DNA of 64,000 nucleotides from Glutamicibacter mishrai. Lineage in GTDB: Bacteria; Actinomycetota; Actinomycetes; Actinomycetales; Micrococcaceae. Positions 18,601-27,062 of this stretch are shown here, in pieces. The stretch lies in NCBI RefSeq assembly GCF_012221945.1, contig NZ_CP032549.1:806001-870000 (forward strand). Reading direction: 5' to 3'. Positions within the stretch are counted from its first letter, which is position 1, and every line of letters starts with the position of its first letter. Under the pieces are notes generated by a model, which made no database searches, had not been told where the DNA came from, and saw nothing but the letters and a program-made list of their open reading frames with translations. The translations under genes were made by a program, and so were the position numbers.

Positions 18601-21437
18601 AAACTTCCCGGCAAGGTGATCATGGGACCTTGTTGATCACTTTGTACGATGTTATTGCGTGGATCGAAGAAGAACTTGACGGACCCGCCTTCGTGAGAAT
18701 ATTTGAGGTTGTCACCACCGGCAACGCCACCAATGCCGTAGTTCAGATCCCATGATCCGTTGATGGCTACCTTGTATTCATAGTCCCCTGCCGGGACTTC
18801 GAATTCACCAGAGTAGACTCCGCCAGGCTGTTCAGTGAGTTTGGCGGCCTCGCAGGCCGGATCCCAGTCCGTGACACAACCCATTTCGGTGTTATGGCTT
18901 CCTGGCACGGTGACCATGGAGATGTCCGATTCAACCGGTTTTTCCTTCGCGAACCCGGATACATCGTTGCCCACGGAAGCATAAGTGGAAGCGGCGCTGT
19001 GTTCACCTGCGGCATTGGTACTCACCGCACGATATTCCACCAAGGTGCCTTGTGGTAGCGATGAAACGTCGTGGAAGACTCGTGGGGTGTGGCCTTCTGC
19101 CACGCCCAGCAGGTGCCACTTCTCGGTGCCTACTTCACGCCACGACATGCTTGTCTCAGCCCACGCCTGTTCGCCTAGATCCACGGATACGGGTGATACG
19201 CCGCTGAGCCCTGCCCCAGATTTTGGAGCGGAAATCTCAGGTGTGAAGGCAGCACTGTCTACGTCTTTGTCAGCTTTATAAACCACCGCAGATAGCGCTG
19301 GCACCGTCACGTTGAGTTTAGCGTCCGCAGCACTGCTGAGTTTGCCTTCCGCGCCATAGAGCGCTGAGTAACTTGCGTCGGAGGTCAGAGTCGACAACTC
19401 AACATCAGCGGATTCTTCCGAATTGTTCAGGGCCACCAAATATTCGGTTTTCTCGTCACGGTCCACACGCGAGAAAGCATAAACTCCCTTGGAATCTTGG
19501 GCGTATAGCTCTACTTGTGCCCCTCCCTTCAGCGCTTTGTTTGATTCGCGAAGTTTAGAGAGGGCCGCGATGTGCTGATACAGCGGAGAATCACTGTCAT
19601 AACGATCTTGGGTTCCGAGCTTTTCTCCAGTAATCAATTCTTGGTTCTGATAGTCCGAGACTTGAGAAGCGAACAGTGATTGGCGAGAATCCTTGTCTCC
19701 ACCGGTGCCGGCAAATCCTTGTTCGTCACCGTAGTAAACCACCGGCTGGCCACGGGTCAGGAACATCAGTTCATGGGACAGTTCAACACGTTTGAGTTTC
19801 TGATTGCTGTTGTTCAGGAAGTACCCAATGCGGCCCATATCGTGATTGCCGAGGAAGGTTGGTAAGGCATCAGCTGAGGTGTTTGCCGTGGTGTAGTAGT
19901 CATCCGCCGAGAACAGCGTGCTTAGCGTTTTGGCTGAATTTCCTCCCGCGAAACCGGCAGCCGCAGATTGGAACGTGAAATCAAGGACGGAATTCATTTC
20001 CGTCTTACGCACGTAGGGCGATAGCTTTTTTGCATCGGCATCATAAACTTCGCCAAACATGAAGAAGTCGTCTTTACCCTGGGCTCGTGCATAGTCCTGA
20101 ACTTGTTTGGTCCATTGTTCCCAGAATTCGAAATTCACATGTTTTGCGGTGTCTATGCGGAAGCCATCAATTCCGAAGTCCACCCAGTTTTTGTAGACCT
20201 CTGCGAAACCGTTGACGACCTTAGGATTTTCGGTCATGAGGTCATCAAGACCTTGAAAATCGCCGTAGGTGACCGACTCGCCTTCCCATGTTGAGTCCCC
20301 GCGGTTGTGATAGAGCGTTGGATCATTGAGCCAGTCGGGAACCTTCTTGACTTGATCAGAAACAACCGGGGTATAGGGGAAGGAACTGGAAGCATCTAGC
20401 TCTGGGAAGGTATCACTGCCTGCGTAGTCCGCCGGGTCAAAGGCTTGGCCCTGAGCATCCTTATAAGGAACGGAAGATTGCTCAACGTAGGAATACTTCT
20501 TTTCCTTATTATCGATGAGATCTGCGGTGTGGTTCACGATGATGTCGAAATACACCTTGATGCCACGTTTGTGGGCGTCATCGATCAGTTCGGAGAGTTC
20601 TTCGTTGGTGCCTAGATGTGGGTCGATCTGAGTGAAATCGGTGACCCAATAGCCGTGGTATCCGGCGCTGGCATCATCACCACTACCCTGAACCGGCATG
20701 TTCTTAAAACTGGGTGTGAGCCAGATGGCGCTGGTGCCAAGGCCTTGAATGTAGTCAAGCTTGGAGCGTAAGCCTGCGATGTCACCGCCTTCATAGAATC
20801 CTTTGTTCGTCGGATCAAACCCGGTGGTTAGCCGATCGCCTTCCAAACCGCCGGTGTCGTTAGCCGTTGACCCATTGGCAAAGCGGTCTGTCATGACGAA
20901 ATAAAACTGCTCACCAGAGCCGGCTTGCCTGACCGGCGCAGAGACCAAATCGTCGTCAGTATCGGAATATTCTCCGCGAAGGTCCAGTGGTACAACCTGC
21001 GTCAGCCCCGTAGCCGTATCAAAGGTGAAGCGCAATCGGCTATCCGCGCTCAGTGCTAGGGGAATGTTCTCTTCGCCCCCGTCGAGTCCATAAGACGTGT
21101 CAAAGCTTTTGTTCAACGCTACTTTGTATTCATAGTTCCCCGCCGGAACTTCCAATTCCAGGCTGTATTGCCCTTCCTGGTCCGTGGATTGCAGACTGGT
21201 AGCTTCACAGTCAGCCATCCAGTCAGCGGAACATCCCAACAACGACTGAAAAGAACCGGCCAGACTCACAGAAGTTTCATCTGCCGCGGCAGGAATACTA
21301 GCCAGTGGCGCAATGGGTGCGAGCGCCAGCATCGGGGTCGCGGCCAAGGCGGTGACCCAACGACGCCAACTACGTTTATGAAGGCTTGGTGGCAGTGACT
21401 GACTGCGCACGGAGGAAGCAGCGTTTCTGCTGTTCAT
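15663..21437 (-). CDS. Secreted bifunctional alpha-amylase / type I pullulanase
   Basis: This exported enzyme of 1924 residues should cut alpha-1,4 and alpha-1,6 bonds in starch, pullulan or glycogen. In order: signal peptide (to about residue 52, ending in an AAA site), X25-type module (56-152), GH13 amylase domain with GFRIDTAKH (nucleophile Asp near 430), FGEVYD (acid Glu near 460) and GNHD (near 530). Then come two more X25 modules (about 844-940 and 941-1040), a pullulanase-associated domain, CBM48-like FRLWAPTAQNATLLI (near 1180) and a pullulanase GH13 domain with YNWGYDPFHF, DGFRFDLMGHH (near 1507), YGEGWNFGE and DAHDNETLYD. The C-terminal beta domain closes the protein. Start ATG 21437, with GGAG seven bases upstream; ATG 21449 is less likely. 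Two LacI-type operators flank its promoter. It looks AT-richer than its neighbours. Confidence 0.95.
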   Translation of the reverse strand: MNSRNAASSVRSQSLPPSLHKRSWRRWVTALAATPMLALAPIAPLASIPAAADETSVSLAGSFQSLLGCSADWMADCEATSLQSTDQEGQYSLELEVPAGNYEYKVALNKSFDTSYGLDGGEENIPLALSADSRLRFTFDTATGLTQVVPLDLRGEYSDTDDDLVSAPVRQAGSGEQFYFVMTDRFANGSTANDTGGLEGDRLTTGFDPTNKGFYEGGDIAGLRSKLDYIQGLGTSAIWLTPSFKNMPVQGSGDDASAGYHGYWVTDFTQIDPHLGTNEELSELIDDAHKRGIKVYFDIIVNHTADLIDNKEKKYSYVEQSSVPYKDAQGQAFDPADYAGSDTFPELDASSSFPYTPVVSDQVKKVPDWLNDPTLYHNRGDSTWEGESVTYGDFQGLDDLMTENPKVVNGFAEVYKNWVDFGIDGFRIDTAKHVNFEFWEQWTKQVQDYARAQGKDDFFMFGEVYDADAKKLSPYVRKTEMNSVLDFTFQSAAAGFAGGNSAKTLSTLFSADDYYTTANTSADALPTFLGNHDMGRIGYFLNNSNQKLKRVELSHELMFLTRGQPVVYYGDEQGFAGTGGDKDSRQSLFASQVSDYQNQELITGEKLGTQDRYDSDSPLYQHIAALSKLRESNKALKGGAQVELYAQDSKGVYAFSRVDRDEKTEYLVALNNSEESADVELSTLTSDASYSALYGAEGKLSSAADAKLNVTVPALSAVVYKADKDVDSAAFTPEISAPKSGAGLSGVSPVSVDLGEQAWAETSMSWREVGTEKWHLLGVAEGHTPRVFHDVSSLPQGTLVEYRAVSTNAAGEHSAASTYASVGNDVSGFAKEKPVESDISMVTVPGSHNTEMGCVTDWDPACEAAKLTEQPGGVYSGEFEVPAGDYEYKVAINGSWDLNYGIGGVAGGDNLKYSHEGGSVKFFFDPRNNIVQSDQQGPMITLPGSFQDELGCASDWDPTCLATLMADPDADGTYEFTTEKIPAGTYEFKVSHNFGWEENYGVDGAAGGANYSLSVTEGKPVSFSYDSKTHLLQIGSDTQTVDGVGQMKAQWISADTIAIPRDLGSGESYALYAAKDAGLKLEGNEISGAKPLELKEVIGGLSAEQRKKFPHLADYRALRIDLKREDVASALRSQMALARFDGEGDSKKLTAFTGVQSAGVIDDLYAKALEDVELGVSFTGKRPTFRLWAPTAQNATLLITDKKEKTTRYAASYSEDSGVWTVKGKPQMAEAKYRWEVQVFVPETGKIETNIVTDPYSVALTTNSTHSVAVSLEDPHHQPKQWRKAKAKNVEKDVDRSIYELQIRDFSISDASVPENQRGRYGAFGANGAGSKQLKQLSEAGLTTVHLLPSFDIATIEEEQSQRVETDCDLKSLPAASSKQQECVTAHGDEDGFNWGYDPFHFMAPEGSYATNPEGANRVEEFRSMVGSLHSMGLEVVLDQVFNHTAASGQADRSVLDKIVPGYYHRLDATGKVETSTCCQNLATEHAAAQKLMVDALVVWAKDYKVDGFRFDLMGHHSRETMEAVRSALDELKPGRDGVDGKSIYLYGEGWNFGEVGDNARFYQATQGQLNGTGIGTFNDRLRDAVHGGSPVDSSSTFRQGFGTGLGTDPNGNKVNGSTEEALKDLGHETDLVKLGLAGNLEGFEFLTSDGSVHRGDELNYRGAKAGYASQPGEVINYVDAHDNETLYDLTVLKLPRDTSMEDRVRMNTLSQATVMYSQAVPFWHAGTELLRSKSLDRNSYNSGDWFNRIDFSGVENTFGSGLPPKADNGEKWDLMAPLLEDPALKPDAKAMAAAEGAALDLLRTRKEVGLLRLGSADLIEQKVSFPLGGSEAEPGIIVMRIDDTVGKDADRKHDGALVLFNASPKDSTQTLEELVGHDYSLAKALSGGSDDRVKSASFDSATGELTIPGRTAAVLVEPQGSAK

Positions 21438-21531
21438 GAAATGCTCCATTGAATTCGAAGGTGCGAGCGGCAGGCCACACTAGGTGGCTTGCCAGTGATT
21501 CAGCCCACACTACTGAGCGAATTCCATCCAG

Positions 21532-21545
21532 TGCAAGCGTTTCCA
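21532..21545. promoter_or_regulatory. LacI/GalR-family operator 1, pullulanase promoter
   Basis: The site follows the LacI-type palindrome TGNAANCGNTTNCA (centre CG between 21538 and 21539). It lies just downstream of the proposed -10 box, over the expected transcription start, so a bound repressor would block initiation. A MalR-like maltose/starch regulator is the natural candidate but is not encoded in this window. Confidence 0.8.
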
Positions 21546-21548
21546 ACA

Positions 21549-21577
21549 TTTACACTCGGATGCAGGTAAAACATCAA
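21549..21577 (-). promoter_or_regulatory. Proposed pullulanase promoter
   Basis: Minus strand: -35 TTGATG (21577-21572), 17-base spacer, -10 TGTAAA (21554-21549), each a four-of-six match. It sits between the two LacI-type operators in an AT-rich stretch. The hexamers are weak, so the assignment depends on position. Confidence 0.5.
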
Positions 21578-21607
21578 AATTTTCAGTATTTTTCCAACTT
21601 ATTACAT

Positions 21608-21621
21608 AGGAAACGCTTGCA
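21608..21621. promoter_or_regulatory. LacI/GalR-family operator 2, pullulanase promoter
   Basis: GGAAACGCTTGCA is the reverse complement of the core of operator 1, with one outer-base difference. Its centre is 76 bases from that of operator 1, about seven helical turns, compatible with repression by DNA looping. Confidence 0.78.
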
Positions 21622-21679
21622 CAATCTGGTGTAAAAGTTCCGATTCTCATTTTCCGATCCGCTCGCAACCCCACCACCA

Positions 21680-21722
21680 AAAAGAAGCCCCAGACAGCTT
21701 TTGGCTGTCTGGGGCTTCTTTT
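21680..21722. terminator. Rho-independent terminator of the DEAD-box helicase gene
   Basis: A perfect 15-bp GC-rich stem (arms 21684-21698 and 21704-21718, loop of five) is flanked by A-run and T-run on opposite sides, so it is a textbook terminator in either direction. It follows the minus-strand helicase gene by a few bases and insulates it from the pullulanase promoter. Confidence 0.93.
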
Positions 21723-21734
21723 GGGTACTAGTTC

Positions 21735-23282
21735 TTAGCGCCCACCGGTAGCAGGGCTTGATGCACGGCGTGGTCCACGTGAGCGGCCACCTGCGGCACC
21801 TGCAGCATTGCGACCACCGGATCGTGCTGAGCGTGAAGAGTTCGACGGACGCTCGCCATTGGATCCACGAGCCGAACGGCTTGGACGCTCAGCGTTGGCA
21901 CCACGCGATGCGCGGGCTGGACGCTCGCCCTGGCCCATGGCGCCGTCGCGCTCCGGACGGCGGCGCTCGCCACCGCGGCCCTGTGCCTCACCGGCAGGCT
22001 TCCCAGCACGGGCATTTCGTCCGCCGCCACGTCCACCACGAGCGTTTGAAGATTCTCCAGCAGGCTTCTTCTTCGCCGGGTTACGCTTCTGCTGCACTGG
22101 AGCAACGTAAGGAACGTGCTCAGCAACTTCGCCAACAACCTTGGCAACAACTGGCGAATCCAGGCTGACCTTTTCAAAAGGCACTTTCAGTCCGGCCTGC
22201 CTCAGCAAGGTAGCAACGTCGCCCTGCTGATCAGGGGTGCAGATAGTGACCACGGTTCCATCCGAACCTGCACGCGCGGTACGGCCCGAACGGTGGGTGT
22301 AAGCCTTGTGCTCTGCTGGTGGATCGATGTGAACGACCAGCTCCACGCCATCAACGTGCACGCCACGAGCTGCAACGTCGGTAGCAACCAAAACCTTTGC
22401 CTCGCCCGAGGCGAAGGCTGCGAGGTTACGGTCACGAGCGTTCTGCGAAAGGTTACCGTGAAGGTCTACCGCAGGTACGCCAGCCTTGGACAAGGTCACT
22501 GCCATCTTCTTGGCGTGGTGCTTGGTGCGCATGAACATGATGCGACGAGCTGTGCCCTGAGCCAAAACACGAATGAGTTCTTTCTTATCATCGCTTGGAA
22601 CCACAAATACGTGGTGTTCCATGGTGTTCACAGCGGCTTCCGGCGCATCCACCGAGTGAATGGTCGGGTTGCTCAGGTAGCGCTTGACCACCTTGTCCAC
22701 TCCGTTATCCAAAGTGGCGGAGAACAGCATGTGCTGGATGCCCGTTGGCATGCGGTCCATGATGCGGCGAACTACCGGCAGGAAGCCCATATCAGCCATG
22801 TGGTCGGCCTCGTCCAGCACCGAGATCTCCAGCTGGGACAGGTCAACGATCTTCTGCTTGATCAGATCATCAAGTCGGCCAGGGCAGGCAATGACAATGT
22901 CAACACCGTCGTTCATGGCCTTTTCCTGGCGGCTCTGGGCCACGCCGCCGTAGATGACGGTGGTGCGCAGGCCGCTAGCCTTAGCCAGGGGATCGACAGT
23001 CTTGGCGATCTGGGTTGCCAATTCACGGGTTGGCGCCATGATCAATGCGCGGGGGAAGCGGGCCTTGCGGCGCTGGGGACGCTGTGCCAAGCGAGCGACC
23101 AGTGGCAACGAGAAAGCCAAGGTCTTGCCGGAACCGGTCTGTCCGCGGCCAAGAACATCTCCGCCAGCCAATGTGGATGGCAAGGTGGCTTCCTGAATCG
23201 GGAAGGGGGTTTCGATTCCGCTCTCGGAAAGGACTTTGGCAAGGTTTCCGGGCACGCCCAGGGCGCTAAAAGTTACGGACAT
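21735..23282 (-). CDS. DEAD-box RNA helicase
   Basis: This 515-residue ATP-dependent RNA helicase has all core motifs: Q motif FPIQEATLPSTLAGGDVLGRG, Walker A GQTGSGKT, PTRELATQ, the DEAD variant VLDEADHMADMGF, SAT in MLFSATLD, and the C-terminal VATDVAARGVHVDGVELVVHID and YTHRSGRTARAG. The last 120 residues are a basic, Arg/Gly/Ser-rich disordered tail of the type that binds RNA in RhlE- and CsdA-like helicases. The start is ATG 23282 (MSVTFSALGV); an upstream frame to 23411 lacks a good ribosome site. A leader of up to 288 bases precedes it. Likely roles are ribosome assembly or mRNA turnover, often cold-induced. Confidence 0.94.
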   Translation of the reverse strand: MSVTFSALGVPGNLAKVLSESGIETPFPIQEATLPSTLAGGDVLGRGQTGSGKTLAFSLPLVARLAQRPQRRKARFPRALIMAPTRELATQIAKTVDPLAKASGLRTTVIYGGVAQSRQEKAMNDGVDIVIACPGRLDDLIKQKIVDLSQLEISVLDEADHMADMGFLPVVRRIMDRMPTGIQHMLFSATLDNGVDKVVKRYLSNPTIHSVDAPEAAVNTMEHHVFVVPSDDKKELIRVLAQGTARRIMFMRTKHHAKKMAVTLSKAGVPAVDLHGNLSQNARDRNLAAFASGEAKVLVATDVAARGVHVDGVELVVHIDPPAEHKAYTHRSGRTARAGSDGTVVTICTPDQQGDVATLLRQAGLKVPFEKVSLDSPVVAKVVGEVAEHVPYVAPVQQKRNPAKKKPAGESSNARGGRGGGRNARAGKPAGEAQGRGGERRRPERDGAMGQGERPARASRGANAERPSRSARGSNGERPSNSSRSARSGGRNAAGAAGGRSRGPRRASSPATGGR

Positions 23283-23570
23283 ATTCAAGCTTTCTCTCTG
23301 ATTCGCACGCCACGAGCCGTGGCGCTGGGTCTCGCCGAGCCAGGAGGAAGTCCGCACCGCGCAGGGCCATCGTTCTGGCCTGCAACCACCGGTGAATCCG
23401 CACGGAATCATTCCGGGGAATCAGCTGGAGGGGAAATCTAAACTGTCGACGCATGCATCCGGTCAAATCCGGAGGTGCACAAGTATCCACTCTACAGTGC
23501 TTGAACCTGATTGGCCGGTGACCATCCCCGCTTTGCCCTTGATATGCCGGAGACTTTCACCACGTTCCCG
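23283..23570. other. Intergenic region upstream of the DEAD-box helicase
   Basis: This 288-base spacer between the MMPL gene end and the helicase start (both minus) contains no open frame I can support and no recognised RNA family. It presumably holds the helicase promoter and a long 5' leader; such leaders are common on cold-inducible helicase genes. I cannot point to a specific promoter. Confidence 0.4.
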
Positions 23571-25709
23571 CTACTTGCTGGCGCCAATTTTGCGTGCCAA
23601 TTTGGAGGGCCACCAGACCTTTGGCCCAATCTCCTCCACCAGTGCTGGCACTAGCAGGCTGCGGACAATAAAAGTGTCAAGAAGCACGCCGAAGGCAACA
23701 ATGAACCCCAGTTGTCCCAGGAACATGATGGGTACAACCCCTAGTGCGGCGAAGGTTGCTGCAAGGACAACACCTGCAGATGTGATCACGCCGCCGGTGA
23801 CCTGCAGCCCGCGGCGCATGCCTTCATAGGTGCCGATCTTCAAGGACTCCTCGCGCACTCTAGTCATGAGGAAAATGTTGTAATCCACGCCCAGCGCTAC
23901 CAGGAATACAAAGCCGAACAACGGCACCGAAGGATCCGCGCCAACATAGTTGAAGACATTATTGAAGACCAACGCGCTAACACCCATGGCCGTTCCATAG
24001 GAGAGCACCGTGGTGATCATCAAGAGCAATGGCGCGAGCACCGAGCGCAAGAGCAGCATCAGAATCACAAAGATCGCGCCCAGAGTCGTGGGGATGATCT
24101 TGTAGAGGTCCGCCTGCGCCGTTGCACTGGTATCGAGCTGCGTAGCGGTGGTGCCGCCAACCAGCGCTTGCGAATTGACCTGGTGCACTGCATCGCGCAG
24201 CGCAACGATAGTTTGCTTGGCCTCATCGGAGTCGGCGGCATCGGCCAGGGTCACAGAAATGAGGTTCCGCCCCTGGACCTCATACGGCTCAATTCCGCGC
24301 TCGGCAAGTGCAGGGCCGCCATTTTCGGCCTGCAGGTACGCTGAGTCAACGCCCGTCACATCAAGAGCCTTGTCCAGGGTTGCCTGGGCATCTGCTTGAT
24401 CAACAATCACCGTTGCCGGGGAGCCAGTTCCTCCCGGGAAATGCTCGCCCAGCGCTACCTGGCCATCCCGGGCTTCGGAACCGCCAACCACCAGTTCGCT
24501 TTGAGGCACTCCGTGGGCCTTGAGCCCGGTGACACCCAGCACTCCCGCGGCCAAGACGACAACAGTGATCATCCAAATCGGCCGTGGATGCCGGGCGACA
24601 AATCCAGCGATCCTGCCCCACAGGCCCGCCGGGATCCCCGGGTCTTGGGGAGCGCTTTGAGGCTTGGGAGCAAACGGCCAGTAGGCGGCCCTGCCCAAGA
24701 GCCCCAGTACTGCTGGCAAGAAGGTCAGTGCGGCAATAATCGAGAAGATGATGCCCGAAGCGCCGATGGGCCCCAGAGCCTTGTTGGAGTTCAAATCCGA
24801 GAAGAGCAGGCATAGCAGGCCCACGGTGACGGTGCCACCCGACGCGACAATCGGCTCCAGCGAGCTCTTGAACGCCGTGGACACTGCCTGCCACTTGTCA
24901 GCGCCGGCGACCAAGGCTTCCTTGTGCCGTGCGACAAAGAGCAACGAGTAATCCGTGGCCGCGCCAATCACCAGAATGGAAAGGATGCCTTGGGCCTGGC
25001 CATCCAACCGGATCCAGCCTTCCGAGGCCATGAAATACACGCTCAGAATCGCGGCGCAGAGGGCAACCATCGAGGTCATCAGCACCGTGATGGGCAGCAA
25101 CAACGAGCGATAGACCAGCAGCAGGATAACCAGCACCGCTACCAGTGCCACGCCCAGCAGCACACCGTCGATGCCGCCGAAGGCCTCAGTCAAGTCCGCG
25201 CTGAACCCTGCCGGTCCCGTCACGTAGGCAGTGGTGCCTTCGGGCTTTTCCGCGGCGATCAGGGAGCGCAGTTCCTCCACGCCTTCTTTGGCTTCGGTCT
25301 CGCCGGAGATTGGTACGAGCAGTTCAGCAGCTTGCCCGTCCTTGGAAATAAACGGTCCAACCACATCCCCTTCGAGGTATGTGAAGCCGGCAAGCTTTTC
25401 GGCGAGCGCAGTGACGGCAGAAGCCTCGAGTTCCCCCGTGCCGGTTAGGACCACGACGGCGGGGATCGCTTCAGAAGTTTGGAATTTGTTCTGCCATTCA
25501 AGGGCCCGGGTAGCTTCTGCGCTGGCCGGAAGGAAAGAGGTCTGGTCATTGGTCTGGACTTCGGAAAGCTTCCCGAAAGTGGGTCCGCCAAGTCCAGCCA
25601 CGCCGAGCCATAGCAGAATCAAGACAGCGTAGATTCCAGCTCTTATACCTATGCTTTTTCTTTTTCTGGTAGTGGACGAGCCGTTTGCTAGCTGGGTTTG
25701 TTGTGGCAC
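23571..25709 (-). CDS. MMPL/RND-family transporter
   Basis: The 712-residue membrane protein shows the MMPL layout: helix 1 near residues 23-43, an outside domain (about 45-165), five helices (about 170-340 with LGVALVAVLVILLLVYRSLLLPITV and AATDYSLLFVARHKEAL). A second helix (near 375), a second outside domain and a final five-helix block with VALGVDYNIFLMTRVREE and GGVITSAGVVLAATF follow. Such pumps are proton-driven and export lipids or drugs. It starts 130 bases from the divergent marR gene. A shared operator-like repeat (25779-25799) suggests MarR control and a role in drug or toxic-compound efflux. The substrate is not predictable. Confidence 0.9.
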   Translation of the reverse strand: MPQQTQLANGSSTTRKRKSIGIRAGIYAVLILLWLGVAGLGGPTFGKLSEVQTNDQTSFLPASAEATRALEWQNKFQTSEAIPAVVVLTGTGELEASAVTALAEKLAGFTYLEGDVVGPFISKDGQAAELLVPISGETEAKEGVEELRSLIAAEKPEGTTAYVTGPAGFSADLTEAFGGIDGVLLGVALVAVLVILLLVYRSLLLPITVLMTSMVALCAAILSVYFMASEGWIRLDGQAQGILSILVIGAATDYSLLFVARHKEALVAGADKWQAVSTAFKSSLEPIVASGGTVTVGLLCLLFSDLNSNKALGPIGASGIIFSIIAALTFLPAVLGLLGRAAYWPFAPKPQSAPQDPGIPAGLWGRIAGFVARHPRPIWMITVVVLAAGVLGVTGLKAHGVPQSELVVGGSEARDGQVALGEHFPGGTGSPATVIVDQADAQATLDKALDVTGVDSAYLQAENGGPALAERGIEPYEVQGRNLISVTLADAADSDEAKQTIVALRDAVHQVNSQALVGGTTATQLDTSATAQADLYKIIPTTLGAIFVILMLLLRSVLAPLLLMITTVLSYGTAMGVSALVFNNVFNYVGADPSVPLFGFVFLVALGVDYNIFLMTRVREESLKIGTYEGMRRGLQVTGGVITSAGVVLAATFAALGVVPIMFLGQLGFIVAFGVLLDTFIVRSLLVPALVEEIGPKVWWPSKLARKIGASK

Positions 25710-25778
25710 TTTCGCGTTTCCTCATTCATAGTCGCGCTCTGCGCATCGATCCTCGATGTGAATCCAACATTACCCTAG

Positions 25779-25799
25779 ATAGTTCCACCATCGAACTAT
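25779..25799. promoter_or_regulatory. Probable MarR operator in the MMPL-marR divergent region
   Basis: ATAGTTC (25779-25785) and GAACTAT (25793-25799) form a perfect inverted repeat with a 7-base spacer, typical in size for MarR dimers. A second repeat CATCGA-N3-TCGATG lies at 25744-25758. Either could repress both divergent genes. Assignment is by position and symmetry only. Confidence 0.6.
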
Positions 25800-25839
25800 T
25801 TTTTCTGGACACGGGCCAAAACGGTTTAGGATTGCGGCT

Positions 25840-26352
25840 ATGACTGCAAGCGACTACCAGCAGCTGGTGGTGCTCCTACAGGAATTCAGCCAGGCAACCG
25901 ACCGCTATGTTGAATCCACGGGAGCGCAATTCGGCACCCACCGAACGGACATGAACGCCCTGTCCATCATCATGAAGTACCAGCAACGCGGAGCACTGCC
26001 GTCCCCCAAGGACCTGAGCCATGAACTGCAATTGAGTTCCCCCGCCACCACTGCGATGCTGGACCGCCTCGCACGCCTGGGCATGATTGAACGGCTGCGC
26101 TCCGACCAGGATCGACGAGTCATCCGGATCTCTCCAACCGACAAGGCCCGGCTCAAGGGACGCCAAATGTTCATGCCGCTGGGCATGAAAATGATGGAAG
26201 TCATCGGCACCTACAACGACCAAGAACTCCAGATCGTTACCCGCTTCATGAACGATGCCATCGCCGGGGTCGACGCTGCCCGTCAAGAAGCCGTAACGCA
26301 AAGTCCCGCGAATCCCTCGAACCCGCCAGCGGGCACTAGCATTAACCGGTGA
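25840..26352 (+). CDS. MarR-family transcriptional regulator
   Basis: This 170-residue protein has a MarR winged helix. The DNA-recognition region is PSPKDLSHELQLSSPATTAMLDRLARLGMIERLRSDQDRRVIRISPTDKA (about residues 50-100), including the wing with DQDRRV that is diagnostic for the family. The flanking helices should form the dimer and ligand pocket. It is divergent from the MMPL transporter and its stop overlaps the start of the LysE-type exporter by three bases, so all three genes probably respond to one ligand. The inverted repeat at 25779-25799 is its likely operator. Confidence 0.92.
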   Translation: MTASDYQQLVVLLQEFSQATDRYVESTGAQFGTHRTDMNALSIIMKYQQRGALPSPKDLSHELQLSSPATTAMLDRLARLGMIERLRSDQDRRVIRISPTDKARLKGRQMFMPLGMKMMEVIGTYNDQELQIVTRFMNDAIAGVDAARQEAVTQSPANPSNPPAGTSINR

Positions 26353-26972
26353 CTCTTTCACTGTGGTTTTCCCTGCTCAGCGCCTGCATCATCATCAGCT
26401 TCACTCCCGGTGCTGGCGCCATCAACACCATGAACAATTCGATGCGCCAAGGCTGGCGTGCCTCCATCTGGGGCATCCTCGGACAGCAAATCGCCTTGCT
26501 CATCCATGTAGTGATTGTCGCCGCCGGCGTTGGAATCCTGGTAGCCAATAGCCCAGCGCTCTTTGCCATCATCCGATATGCCGGAGCGGCCTACCTGGTG
26601 TATCTGGGAATCCGAATGCTGCTGTCCAAACCGGAAGTGGCCTCCGATGGAACCACCTCGGGGCGGCAGCTGACCCGACGCGTGATGCTCAACCGCGGGA
26701 TCCTGGTCAACTTGCTCAATCCCAAGGCCATCGTGTTCTTCTTGGCTTTCACCCCGCAATTCATCAACGCAGATCAACCGCTGCTGGGTCAATACACGTT
26801 GTACATCGGAACGGTCATCGCCGTGGACATCCTGGTGATGTACTTCTTCTTTGCCGGAACTGCACGCACTTTCCAGCGCTTCACCGCCACCTACCGCGGC
26901 GCAAAGATGCTGAACATCCTCTTCGGGGTCCTGTTCATCCTTGTCGCTCTTCTGCTGCTGTTCCTGCACTAG
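26349..26972 (+). CDS. LysE/RhtB-family amino-acid exporter
   Basis: The 207-residue membrane protein has six hydrophobic segments. The family signature is visible at the N-terminus: ISFTPGAGAINTMNNSMRQGWRASIWGILGQQ; later come AAYLVYLGIRML and GILVNLLNPKAIVFFLAFTPQF. Such proteins export amino acids or related small molecules with proton or ion coupling. The start is GTG 26349, which overlaps the marR stop (GTGA), a sign of translational coupling. The pairing with MarR and a divergent MMPL pump suggests inducible efflux, though the substrate is unknown. Confidence 0.92.
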   Translation: MTLSLWFSLLSACIIISFTPGAGAINTMNNSMRQGWRASIWGILGQQIALLIHVVIVAAGVGILVANSPALFAIIRYAGAAYLVYLGIRMLLSKPEVASDGTTSGRQLTRRVMLNRGILVNLLNPKAIVFFLAFTPQFINADQPLLGQYTLYIGTVIAVDILVMYFFFAGTARTFQRFTATYRGAKMLNILFGVLFILVALLLLFLH

Positions 26973-27003
26973 CGGCATCAACCCTGAAACGTTACCGATT
27001 TAT

Positions 27004-27018
27004 GCCCGACTTTCGGGC
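27004..27018. terminator. Short hairpin after the LysE-type gene
   Basis: GCCCGA and TCGGGC pair around a CTT loop, 31 bases after the lysE-like stop. The stem is short and has no T-run, so terminator function is only possible. Confidence 0.3.
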
Positions 27019-27062
27019 GCGTAGCTATCGCACCAGAGCGCTTGTGCCCATAGACTGATGCC

